Shown one piece after another: positions 47,068 through 55,673 of a DNA stretch of 64,000 nt (position 1 is the stretch's first letter; every line of letters starts with the position of its first letter). Source of the stretch: Neptunicella plasticusilytica (GTDB lineage Bacteria; Pseudomonadota; Gammaproteobacteria; Enterobacterales; Alteromonadaceae). The notes under the pieces were generated by a model. The model ran no database searches. It was not told the DNA's origin and saw only the letters and a list, made by a program, of their open reading frames with translations. The translations under genes and the position numbers were made by a program. Location of the stretch: positions 1,116,001 to 1,180,000 of the forward strand of contig NZ_CP150481.1 of assembly GCF_047922965.1 (NCBI RefSeq). Direction: 5' to 3'.

Positions 47068-48906
47068 ATGACAGCACAACAACCCTCAGTAGAGCAATTG
47101 AGGAATATTGCGATCATTGCGCACGTCGATCACGGCAAAACTACGTTAGTTGATAAGCTGTTACAGCAATCGGGTACGCTAGCCAGCCGCGGTGAAGCCG
47201 AAGAGCGGGTGATGGATTCCAACGATATCGAGAAAGAGCGCGGTATCACCATTTTAGCCAAGAACACCGCGATTAAATGGAACGATTATCGTATCAATAT
47301 CGTTGACACTCCGGGACACGCCGATTTTGGTGGTGAAGTAGAACGTGTAATGTCAATGGTAGACTCAGTATTGCTATTGGTTGACGCGCAGGAAGGCCCC
47401 ATGCCGCAAACACGCTTTGTTACCCAAAAAGCGTTTGCCCAAGGTCTTAAACCTATTGTCGTTATCAATAAAATAGACAAGCCAGGTGCCCGCCCTGACT
47501 GGGTTATGGATCAGGTCTTTGACTTGTTTGATAATCTGGGAGCGACAGATGAACAACTGGATTTTCAGGTGGTTTATGCTTCTGCATTAAACGGTTGGGC
47601 ATCACTCGATGCGGATCAGCCTAGCGAGGACATGACGCCGTTATTTGAAACCATCGTTAAGCATGTTGCACCGCCTCCTGCCGACATAGATGGACCGTTT
47701 CAGATGCAAATTTCCCAGCTGGATTACAACTCTTATGTAGGAGTAATCGGTGTGGGTCGTGTAACCCGTGGTTCGGTGAAAATTAACCAGCCCGTCACTA
47801 TTGTTGGCGCCGATGGTAGCAAACGTAACGGTAAAGTGGGTCAGGTGCTAGGTTACCTCGGTCTGGATCGTCACGAAGTCGAAAAAGCTAACGCGGGTGA
47901 CATTATCGCGATTACCGGTTTAGGTGAGCTGAAAATTTCTGACACCATCTGCGATCAGAATCAAGTTGAAGCCTTACCGGCGTTATCGGTGGATGAACCT
48001 ACAGTTACTATGACGTTCCAGGTCAATACTTCTCCTTTTGCTGGGAAGGAAGGTAAATATGTTACCTCACGTAATATCCTGGATCGTCTTAAAGCAGAAC
48101 TCGTACATAACGTTGCGTTGCGTGTTGAAGAGACTGATGATCCGGATAAATTCCGTGTTTCAGGCCGTGGTGAACTTCATTTAGGCATCTTGATTGAGAA
48201 CATGCGCCGTGAAGGATATGAACTGGCTGTATCGCGTCCGGAAGTTATAGTACGTACTGTTGATGGTCAGCTACAAGAACCTTTTGAAACAGTGACTATC
48301 GATTGTGAAGAAGAGCATCAGGGTTCCGTAATGGAGCAGTTAGGCACGCGTAAAGCAGAGCTGACTGATATGTCTCCAGATGGCAAAGGCCGTATCCGTA
48401 TGGACTTCATTATGCCTAGCCGCGGCTTAATCGGTTTTCAGACCGACTTTATGACAATGACGTCGGGCTCAGGCCTGATGTATCATACATTTGATCATTA
48501 TGGACCACATAAAGGCGGTACTATCGGTCAGCGTAAAAATGGTGTGTTAATTGCCAACGCTACAGGTAAAGCTCTGACTAACGCCCTGTTTAACTTGCAG
48601 GAACGTGGACGCTTGTTTATCGGCCACGGTGTGGAAGTGTATGAAGGTATGGTTATCGGTATTCACAGTCGTGATAACGATCTGACGGTTAACGCACTTA
48701 AAGGTAAGCAACTGACCAACGTTCGTGCTTCCGGTACCGATGAAGCACAAACCCTTGTACCACCGGTTAAATTGTCGCTGGAGCAGGCGATGGAATTTAT
48801 CGATAACGATGAACTGGTAGAAGTCACACCGGTCAGCATTCGTATTCGTAAAAAGCTGCTAACAGAAAATCTGCGTAAGCAAGCAGGGCGTGCTCCGCGC
48901 TCTTAA
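47068..48906 (+). CDS. typA: Ribosome-associated GTPase TypA/BipA
   Basis: 612 aa translational GTPase involved in ribosome assembly and stress adaptation. G1 is AHVDHGKT (residues 18-25 of this start), with VDTPGHADF, NKIDKPGA, EF-G-like domains and the C-terminal TypA-specific block PSRGLIGFQTDF. The start MTAQQ at 47068 is chosen over an upstream in-frame ATG at 47002, which lies in probable leader. Divergent from glnA; terminator follows. Confidence 0.96.
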   Translation: MTAQQPSVEQLRNIAIIAHVDHGKTTLVDKLLQQSGTLASRGEAEERVMDSNDIEKERGITILAKNTAIKWNDYRINIVDTPGHADFGGEVERVMSMVDSVLLLVDAQEGPMPQTRFVTQKAFAQGLKPIVVINKIDKPGARPDWVMDQVFDLFDNLGATDEQLDFQVVYASALNGWASLDADQPSEDMTPLFETIVKHVAPPPADIDGPFQMQISQLDYNSYVGVIGVGRVTRGSVKINQPVTIVGADGSKRNGKVGQVLGYLGLDRHEVEKANAGDIIAITGLGELKISDTICDQNQVEALPALSVDEPTVTMTFQVNTSPFAGKEGKYVTSRNILDRLKAELVHNVALRVEETDDPDKFRVSGRGELHLGILIENMRREGYELAVSRPEVIVRTVDGQLQEPFETVTIDCEEEHQGSVMEQLGTRKAELTDMSPDGKGRIRMDFIMPSRGLIGFQTDFMTMTSGSGLMYHTFDHYGPHKGGTIGQRKNGVLIANATGKALTNALFNLQERGRLFIGHGVEVYEGMVIGIHSRDNDLTVNALKGKQLTNVRASGTDEAQTLVPPVKLSLEQAMEFIDNDELVEVTPVSIRIRKKLLTENLRKQAGRAPRS

Positions 48907-48925
48907 GCCATAGCTTTTAGATCAC

Positions 48926-48953
48926 AAAAACCGGCTATCCAGCCGGTTTTTTT
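48926..48953 (+). terminator. Terminator of typA
   Basis: ACCGGCT/AGCCGGT stem with ATCC loop, extended by A-run and T-run pairing, followed by T7. Confidence 0.92.
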
Positions 48954-49014
48954 ATATCTGATTTCCGGGTAGCAAAGTTAATCTGAATCTGGACAGGAGC
49001 TGTCGATTAATAAC

Positions 49015-49249
49015 TAACCCCAGCTCGGGATAAGCCACGCCTCTCAATAACGCTCTTTTTGCACTTGGCAGCGTTGGGCTTTCTAGTCATAGCCAGCTAT
49101 GACGTACGAAACCCCGCCTTGCCAGGCACAAAAATGTCGTCATTGAGTAAACTATTTATTCAACAATGGTTTTGAGTGAATAATATAACTATCTGAATTA
49201 TTTACCCTTTGTAAATATAAACGACATTTCTTATCCCGAGTTGGGGTTA
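49015..49249. repeat. Inverted-repeat element, long copy (235 bp), MITE-like
   Basis: Left end TAACCCCAGCTCGGGATAAG (49015-49034) and right end CTTATCCCGAGTTGGGGTTA (49230-49249) are inverted repeats with 19 of 20 matches. The interior has no ORF. A further partial copy of the end (CTATCCCGAATTGGGG) follows at 49251. The same end sequence occurs at 16528-16617. Confidence 0.8.
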
Positions 49250-49270
49250 ACTATCCCGAATTGGGGGGAT

Positions 49271-50527
49271 TTATTGCTCTATACGGCCATCATCGCTAAT
49301 ACGTTGATATGCCCGTAGTTCAAAAAGAGGTAGCATAGCCAGAAAATGATCAAATAGGTCAGACTGGATCCCTTCATATTCAATCCAGTTTTTATTGCTG
49401 CTAAAGCAATATACTTCCAGAGGGACACCCAATTCCGTTGGAGCCAGTTGACGCACCATCAAGGTCAAATCTTGATTAATCTGCGGATGCTGGCGCAAAT
49501 AATGCTCCATATAGGCACGAAAAGTACCGATATTAGTTAAACGACGGCTATTGAGTAAATCTTCTTCGGTGAGATCATTGTCTTTGTTGTAAGTCGAAAC
49601 CTGATCTACCTTGTCTTGTATATATTGTTTGATGTAACGGACTTTCTTGAATTTATCCAAGCGTTCTGTGTCACAAAAACGGATTGATTTGATATCGATA
49701 TAGATAGAACGTTTGATACGCCGTCCTTGGGATTCCTGCATACCTCGCCAGTTGCGAATCGATTCCGAAATTAGCGCATGGGTAGGGATGGTAGTAATTG
49801 TATTATCCCAATTTTGCACTTTGACCGTAGTCAAGCCGACTTCCAGCACGTTACCGTCGGCCCCGTATTTACTCATCTCGATCCAGTCACCATTTGTTAC
49901 CATCCGGTTAGCGGCAATCTGGATACCGGCCACAAAACCTAAAATAGCGTCACGAAATACCAGTAATAATACGGCAGTGACAGCACCCAAGCCGGACAAG
50001 AGTAATAAAGGTGACTTATCCAGTAAATTGGATACCACCAACAAGATTGCAACTATGGCTAACAGTAATTTGACTACCTGAATAAAACCGGTGATTGGAG
50101 CTTTGCGTGCCAGATGGGAGGCGTTGTAAACATCAGAGATGGTATTGAGAATGGCGTTTGCAGCCAGAATAGCTGCCAGCAAAATATAAATTAGTGCCGT
50201 TTTGGTTAAAATCGCCAGTAATAAATGCTCTTCCTCGATAAGCAACGGCGAACATAAATACAGTACCAGTGCAGGCACCATATGGGAAAAACGCCGGAAA
50301 AATCCGTGTTTGTGTAATTCGTCGTCCCAGTTGTTTCTACTATGGTTAACCCAGCGCGATACAATGTTACGGATGACGAAAGAGGCAATTGCATAACCCA
50401 GCCAGGCGATAATGACTAAAGTGACAACGGCGGCAACAAGATAATTGGTAGAGCCAGCTTCGGCCGAAACACCCATATAGCTCAGCAGGTCGACGATCCA
50501 TTGACTTAACCCTTTGATTGGTTCCAT
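49271..50527 (-). CDS. ybdG: MscS-family mechanosensitive channel, YbdG type
   Basis: 418 aa. Several N-terminal membrane helices (about 25-50, 75-95, 100-125, 140-165) are followed by the MscS pore/beta region (LLLLSGLGAVTAVLLLVFRDAILGFVAG split over two blocks) and the cytosolic cage. The YbdG-type segment NWDNTITTIPTHALISESIRNW is present. The family gates a small conductance when membrane tension rises. The E. coli homologue has 415 aa. It lies next to the acyltransferase pair on the same strand, 17 bases away. Confidence 0.92.
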   Translation of the reverse strand: MEPIKGLSQWIVDLLSYMGVSAEAGSTNYLVAAVVTLVIIAWLGYAIASFVIRNIVSRWVNHSRNNWDDELHKHGFFRRFSHMVPALVLYLCSPLLIEEEHLLLAILTKTALIYILLAAILAANAILNTISDVYNASHLARKAPITGFIQVVKLLLAIVAILLVVSNLLDKSPLLLLSGLGAVTAVLLLVFRDAILGFVAGIQIAANRMVTNGDWIEMSKYGADGNVLEVGLTTVKVQNWDNTITTIPTHALISESIRNWRGMQESQGRRIKRSIYIDIKSIRFCDTERLDKFKKVRYIKQYIQDKVDQVSTYNKDNDLTEEDLLNSRRLTNIGTFRAYMEHYLRQHPQINQDLTLMVRQLAPTELGVPLEVYCFSSNKNWIEYEGIQSDLFDHFLAMLPLFELRAYQRISDDGRIEQ

Positions 50528-50544
50528 TTATTTCCTCAGTTTTT

Positions 50545-51441
50545 CTAAGATATCTGATTAACTTGTTCGGTCAGTTTATCTTTATCATGCCATAGCTGGT
50601 TAAGCCAAGCCTGAAAACGATAGCGAAAAACAGAATCATTAAAATAGTCACCGATAATCCTGTCATCAATGGGAAGTACCCGCGCCCGAATGACCACTTT
50701 GTGCAGTCGGCCACAGAGCATTTCATACATCACATTGGACTTGTTGTGTGGGAAAACAATAGTGATATCCACCAGATTGGAGAACAGCTCACCCATCGCA
50801 GCCAATGTAAAAGCCACACCGCCAGCTTTAGGCGGCAGTAAATGAGTATAAGGGCTTTGTGATTTTTGGTGCTTGTAGGGCGTGAAGCGGGTACCTTCCA
50901 CAAAGTTTACGATAGTGGTGGGCGTCAGTTTGAATTTTTCGCAGGCTTTGTGGGTTGCTTCAATGTCCTTACCTTTCAAATGTGGATATTTAGCCACAAA
51001 TTCACGGCTGTAACGCTTCATAAAGGGCATATCTAATGCCCATGAACCGAGGCCGATAAAAGGAACCCACAACAGTTCCTGTTTAATAAAAAACTTGGTC
51101 GCTGGCATTCTGTGTGCAGCAAAGCGGGCGAGCAGGAATATATCAATCCAGCTGACATGATTGGCCATAATCAAATACCAGCCATGACGATCAAACTCGC
51201 CTTCAGCCTGTTCGTCCCATTCCACCTTATTGGTCAGGTTGATAAAGGCCACACTGACAATGCCAAAGCCATGCATACAATAATTGAGTAAGGAGGTTAA
51301 TAACTTACGCACCGGAGGTAACGGGATAACCAGCTTAACCAGTCCTAACAGGATAATTAGTGTTGCCCACCAGATCAGGTTGGCAATTTGTAGCAACACA
51401 TTGAGAGGAAAAAGGATAAAAACCGGTAAAAAATTCAGCAT
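50545..51441 (-). CDS. PlsC-type acyltransferase, paralogue 1 (YihG-like)
   Basis: 298 aa from the ATG at 51441 (the frame is open further upstream, but that part overlaps the preceding gene). Membrane-bound acyltransferase of the 1-acylglycerol-3-phosphate type: H95-x4-D100 (NHVSWID), EGTR at 182-185 and an N-terminal hydrophobic anchor. It resembles E. coli YihG. Starts seven bases after the stop of the upstream paralogue, so they are co-transcribed. Confidence 0.9.
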   Translation of the reverse strand: MLNFLPVFILFPLNVLLQIANLIWWATLIILLGLVKLVIPLPPVRKLLTSLLNYCMHGFGIVSVAFINLTNKVEWDEQAEGEFDRHGWYLIMANHVSWIDIFLLARFAAHRMPATKFFIKQELLWVPFIGLGSWALDMPFMKRYSREFVAKYPHLKGKDIEATHKACEKFKLTPTTIVNFVEGTRFTPYKHQKSQSPYTHLLPPKAGGVAFTLAAMGELFSNLVDITIVFPHNKSNVMYEMLCGRLHKVVIRARVLPIDDRIIGDYFNDSVFRYRFQAWLNQLWHDKDKLTEQVNQIS

Positions 51442-51448
51442 GTTTTTA

Positions 51449-52327
51449 TTACCCTTGTGCCGACAATTGTTGCAACGTGCGATCTTTTTCCTGCCATAAC
51501 AGGTTAAGCCAAGTCTGAAATTTCTCACGTTGCTCTGCACTATCAAAGTAATCCCCCAGTAGATGTGGATGAATGGGTAATACTTTGACATCAATATTAA
51601 TTTTTTTGACTTTACCACAAATAAAGTCCCAAAAACTGGGCACGCCACCGGGATAATGGATTGTTACATCCAGTAATTTGTGCAGATGGTCGCCCATGCT
51701 GTTAAGCACAAACGCGATGCCGCCAGCGCGTGGCATAAGCAAGTGCTGAAAACGTGATTGTTGATATTTGTGCTTAGCTGCCGTCCAGCGTGTGCCTTCT
51801 ACAAAATTCATCACGCTAACGGGCTTGTAGCGGAACTTCTCACAGGCCTTGCGGGTGGTTTCCAGATCTTTACCTTTCAGGTGCGGATGTTTGAGCAAAA
51901 AGTCTTTCTTGTAGCGTTTCATAAAAGGGAAGTCTAACGCCCACCAGGCCAGCCCCAGAACCGGAACCCAGATAAGCTCTTTTTTAAGAAAAAACTTTAA
52001 AAACGGGATTTTGCGATTAAAAACACGTTGAAGGACCAAAATATCCACCCAGGACTGGTGATTAGCTATCACCAGATACCAGTCTTTCGAAGACAGGTTT
52101 TGCAGTCCTTTCACGTCCCATTTCGTATTGCTGGTCAGGCTTTGAATCAGGTGATTAACTGTCACCCAGGCTGTTGCGCAGGCATCCAGTATATGAGTAA
52201 CCCCTGTTCGCCAGATTTTAATCGGGATCAATTTAAGCACTGAACCCAGGATAATGGGGATAGCCCAGAAAATGGTATTGGTGATATAAAAAAGTATTGA
52301 AATTACACCAATAAAATTATTCCACAT
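51449..52327 (-). CDS. PlsC-type acyltransferase, paralogue 2
   Basis: 292 aa, same layout as its neighbour: N-terminal membrane segment, H90-x4-D95 (NHQSWVD), EGTR at 177-180, and shared blocks PFMKRY, HPHLKGKD and ACEKF. The similarity and spacing indicate a tandem duplication. The substrate acyl chain or acceptor may differ. Confidence 0.9.
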   Translation of the reverse strand: MWNNFIGVISILFYITNTIFWAIPIILGSVLKLIPIKIWRTGVTHILDACATAWVTVNHLIQSLTSNTKWDVKGLQNLSSKDWYLVIANHQSWVDILVLQRVFNRKIPFLKFFLKKELIWVPVLGLAWWALDFPFMKRYKKDFLLKHPHLKGKDLETTRKACEKFRYKPVSVMNFVEGTRWTAAKHKYQQSRFQHLLMPRAGGIAFVLNSMGDHLHKLLDVTIHYPGGVPSFWDFICGKVKKINIDVKVLPIHPHLLGDYFDSAEQREKFQTWLNLLWQEKDRTLQQLSAQG

Positions 52328-52520
52328 ATTTATATTGCCTTGTTATCGCTATGCGTCGTATTTTATACCCAATTCACAGACAAATGCGAGTTTCAGGATT
52401 GCCTCAAAAGGCACATCTTGGAGCTGCTAACAGGTTTTTCAGCCCCGCTAAATTCATGACTTCCACTGCAGCAGGAGTCAGGATAAAGCACAAGTCGCCA
52501 ATATTGACCGGAACAAGGAA

Positions 52521-53624
52521 ATGACAACAAACGAATTTAGCTGGCAGCGAGCAGTAATCAAAGTCGGCAGCGCACTTATCGCCCCGCAAGGTGACGGATG
52601 TAAAACCGAATATTTACTGGCTTTAGCCCGTTTTATCATTCAAAGCCGCGCAAATGGTAAAGAAGTGGTTCTGGTGTCTTCCGGCAGTGTGGCGGCCGGG
52701 CGCAATGCTATTGGCTTTAACGGCCATACTTCAATCGCCGAAAAACAGGCGATGGCGGCTGTTGGACAAACCCGGATGATGGCCAACTGGGCAAGATTGT
52801 TTGACTTTCCTTGCGCACAAATATTGTTAACCCACGACGATATTGGTCATCGCCAACGTTTTCTGAATATCAAAAATACTCTGCGCGAGTTACTAAAAAA
52901 TGATGTGCTACCGATCATTAACGAAAACGACAGTGTGGTCACCGATGAGCTGAAATTCGGCGATAATGACAATCTGGCATCGCTGGTGGCGATGGTTGCC
53001 GATGCTGAAACCCTGATTATTTGTACCGATGTGGATGGTTTGTACGATGCCGATCCCAAAAATAATCCTCAGGCTAAATTAATTAAAAAAGTCGAACGGA
53101 TTGAACCGGCCATAATGCAGCTGGCAGGCAGTACGCGTTCATTGGTTGGCACCGGTGGTATGCAAAGCAAGCTGCAGGCAGCGAATAAAGCCTGCCAGCA
53201 GGGGATTCAAACCTTGATTGTTAATGGTCGCAATAGTGAAGTGTTCAGCCAACTGAATCAGGGGCAAAATCCCGGTACCTTGTTTATGCCGGCACAGTCG
53301 TTTCGTAAAGCCAAAAAGCATTGGCTGAAAAACAGTTTAAAAGCAAAGGGCAAAATAAGCGTCGATAAAGGCGCATATCAGGCGATTACCGATCGCGGTG
53401 CATCATTGCTACCAGCCGGGATCCACAATGTCGAAGGGCGGTTCGATGCCGGAGATGCGGTGGAAATCCGTTTCGACGACAAAAGTTTTGCCATTGGGTT
53501 GGCGTTATATTCCGCAACCGAGTTGCGGAAAATTCGCGGCGAAAAAAGTTCCGCCATCGAAACCATACTTGGCTATCACAGCCAGGACGTAGCCATTCAT
53601 CGTGATGATTTAGTGGTGTTGTAA
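52521..53624 (+). CDS. proB: Glutamate 5-kinase
   Basis: 367 aa; first step of proline synthesis. The amino-acid kinase domain (AVIKVGSALI, VSSGSVAAGR, INENDSVVTDELKFGDND) is followed by a C-terminal PUA domain (about 275-367). An AAGGA-like site abuts the ATG closely. proA is not adjacent, unlike in many relatives. Confidence 0.95.
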   Translation: MTTNEFSWQRAVIKVGSALIAPQGDGCKTEYLLALARFIIQSRANGKEVVLVSSGSVAAGRNAIGFNGHTSIAEKQAMAAVGQTRMMANWARLFDFPCAQILLTHDDIGHRQRFLNIKNTLRELLKNDVLPIINENDSVVTDELKFGDNDNLASLVAMVADAETLIICTDVDGLYDADPKNNPQAKLIKKVERIEPAIMQLAGSTRSLVGTGGMQSKLQAANKACQQGIQTLIVNGRNSEVFSQLNQGQNPGTLFMPAQSFRKAKKHWLKNSLKAKGKISVDKGAYQAITDRGASLLPAGIHNVEGRFDAGDAVEIRFDDKSFAIGLALYSATELRKIRGEKSSAIETILGYHSQDVAIHRDDLVVL

Positions 53625-53698
53625 CTTTAATATTAGGTTTTAAATTCAGGCTTCGACATCTATAACTTCTCTATGTTCTTTTTCTGGAAAAGACCAAA

Positions 53699-54064
53699 AT
53701 GTCGTATGAGATATCGAAGCTCGAAGATTCACCGATCATTAAGATAGTTTATCTTGGTGAGGTCACCCTCGAGGAGCGCATGAATATTATTCATGAACTT
53801 TATTGCGATTTTATCGATAGTGACAGGCCTAAATTACTGATAGACACGCGAAAGTCCTCAACCAGAATGACCGAGACCGAACAAAAAATATGGGGCACAT
53901 ACGCCGCATCCAGAAAAGAACAAGCTAATGCACTGGTGGCCGTAATTTATAACAAAGGGCATGAGCTTAATCCCATTGCAATAGAGCGTTCAAAGCAAGC
54001 GGGGCGTATCGTTGAAATATTTTACAACGAGTCCGATGCCATAAAATGGCTTTGCCAGCAGTAA
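53699..54064 (+). CDS. SpoIIAA/STAS-like small protein
   Basis: 121 aa, soluble, alternating beta and helix (PIIKIVYLGEVTLEER, PKLLIDTRKS, LVAVIYNKG), resembling the STAS/SpoIIAA-like fold found in Shewanella-type proteins. Function unknown. It starts with ATG without a clear ribosome site. It lies between proB and a crotonase gene. Confidence 0.7.
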   Translation: MSYEISKLEDSPIIKIVYLGEVTLEERMNIIHELYCDFIDSDRPKLLIDTRKSSTRMTETEQKIWGTYAASRKEQANALVAVIYNKGHELNPIAIERSKQAGRIVEIFYNESDAIKWLCQQ

Positions 54065-54147
54065 TTATCCTCACAAAATAGACGCTGTAGCTCCATCTGG
54101 TCGGATCTGATAAGGTGGAATGATATAAACCATATCGGTCAATTTGT

Positions 54148-54939
54148 ATGTCTGAAAATCGCGTTACACTATCTATTGAGCAAGGCATCGCCCTGGTTAA
54201 TTTAAACCGTCCAGAAAAACACAACGCGCTGGATCTGGCGATGTTCCAAGCCATTGACAGTGTAATTAAAAAAATTAACGCTGATCGCACCATCCGTGTG
54301 GTCATCGTATCGGCTAACGGTGACAGTTTTTGCTCCGGGCTGGATGTTAAATCGGTACTGGCGGATAAATCCAGTGCGCTAAAGCTGTTGTGGAAGTGGT
54401 TACCAGGTAACGCCAATCTGGCCCAGCGTGTCAGCGTGGGTTGGAGGCGGTTAAAGGTGCCGGTGATTATGGCGTTACACGGCAGATGCTGGGGTGGTGG
54501 CATGCAAATTGCGCTGGGCGGCGATTTTCGTATCGCTTCGCCTGATTGCTCGCTATCCATTATGGAATCCCGCTGGGGGTTAATCCCGGATATGGGCGGT
54601 ACGGTGGCATTGCGCGAATGTGTTGCAGGTGATCAGGCGATTAAACTGGCCATGAGCAGCGAAACTATCGATGCCAATCAGGCTTTGTCCCTTGGACTGA
54701 TTACGCAAATCGCCGATTCACCGTTACAAGCAGCAACCGAGTTAGCCAACCAGCTAATCCAGCGTTCACCGGATACCAATCGCGTGATTAAGTGCATGTA
54801 CCACAAAATTTGGAGTGTGAACGAGCGGAAGATCTTGGCCAAGGAAACCCTTAATCAAATCAAGGTTATCAGTGGAAAAAATCAGCGAATTGCGGTCAAA
54901 CGGGCTCAGGGACACACTGATAGAAATTTTAAACTGTGA
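54148..54939 (+). CDS. Enoyl-CoA hydratase/isomerase family protein (crotonase)
   Basis: 263 aa. Crotonase fold with CoA block NRPEKHNAL, oxyanion-hole segment SFCSGLDVKSV and GRCWGGGMQIALGGDFRIAS. The two acidic catalytic residues of enoyl-CoA hydratase are only partly recognisable, and the oxyanion region is present, so isomerase or hydratase activity cannot be told apart. Stands alone. Confidence 0.85.
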   Translation: MSENRVTLSIEQGIALVNLNRPEKHNALDLAMFQAIDSVIKKINADRTIRVVIVSANGDSFCSGLDVKSVLADKSSALKLLWKWLPGNANLAQRVSVGWRRLKVPVIMALHGRCWGGGMQIALGGDFRIASPDCSLSIMESRWGLIPDMGGTVALRECVAGDQAIKLAMSSETIDANQALSLGLITQIADSPLQAATELANQLIQRSPDTNRVIKCMYHKIWSVNERKILAKETLNQIKVISGKNQRIAVKRAQGHTDRNFKL

Positions 54940-55673
54940 TCATTCGAGCAATTCAGAAAAATGCAGGATGGTTTCTCGCGACCAGCAAAGGTGGGGTAAA
55001 AGCAGTTTAGTTTGTCGTTGCTGTCTTCAACGAAGTGGAACAAAGCAGACAAGAAAATACATGATTAAATTGAGTAATGGATAAAGTAGGTACATCAAAT
55101 CCATTTACCCTACTTTTGACTTAGTACGTTTTACCTTTCAGGAACGCCGGGTTTTTTCTGTTGCCCAGGTTTCTGGCGAGCATAATCTTTTTGTTTATCC
55201 TCTTGTTGACGTTTCTTTTGTTGATCAGATTGTGTACCCATGATGTATTCTCCAAATTGCAAATTAACATTAGTGTTACATCGTTGTTACGGCAGATTAA
55301 CTATAGTCTAGAAGGAAAAAAAAAAGCTAAATTCCGGCTTAAATTACTCGTCTTGAAATATGTATTTGAAATAGTAAAGAAAAAAGTTGTGGGGGCTAGA
55401 TAAATGTACTTTGATTGCCTGATAACTTGCAACTTCAACCTTTCGTGAGTCTCTAGCTTGATTTAGTCGTTTTCCACCAGCTAAATGCTCGATGCCACTC
55501 AGGTATCTTCTATTACCCAAATAGCCGAGCCAACACAGGGAAGGACTGATCGTGAGTTTTTATTCTGATTTATCAGTTTGTTGTAATTATTTAAATTTGG
55601 TGGTTATTGCCTTCAGATGTTAACTCAAGCAAAATAATTGGTTTATTAGGCCGTAAAAACAAAGGGATGTGTT
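54940..55673. other. Long intergenic region
   Basis: About 730 bases, AT-rich. The only supported content is the 36-codon minus-strand ORF at 55131-55241. No hairpin terminator, RNA or repeat was recognised in the rest. Confidence 0.6.
55131..55241 (-). CDS. Tiny hydrophilic protein, 36 aa
   Basis: ATG at 55241 with a good GGAG site eight bases upstream, ending TAA at 55131. The product is made almost only of Gln, Lys, Asp, Arg and Pro/Gly (MGTQSDQQKKRQQ start, KPGVPER end) and probably unstructured. The complementary strand carries a longer hydrophobic open frame without a ribosome site, regarded as a shadow. Likely but unproven gene. Confidence 0.5.
   Translation of the reverse strand: MGTQSDQQKKRQQEDKQKDYARQKPGQQKKPGVPER

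Noticed and set aside
54872..55084. 70-codon ORF overlapping the crotonase end
   Set aside because: Starts inside the crotonase gene, no ribosome site, no recognisable features.
55161..55403. 80-codon hydrophobic plus-strand ORF
   Set aside because: It is the complement of the 36-codon hydrophilic minus-strand ORF; no ribosome site; hydrophobicity follows from reading antisense to Lys/Gln codons.
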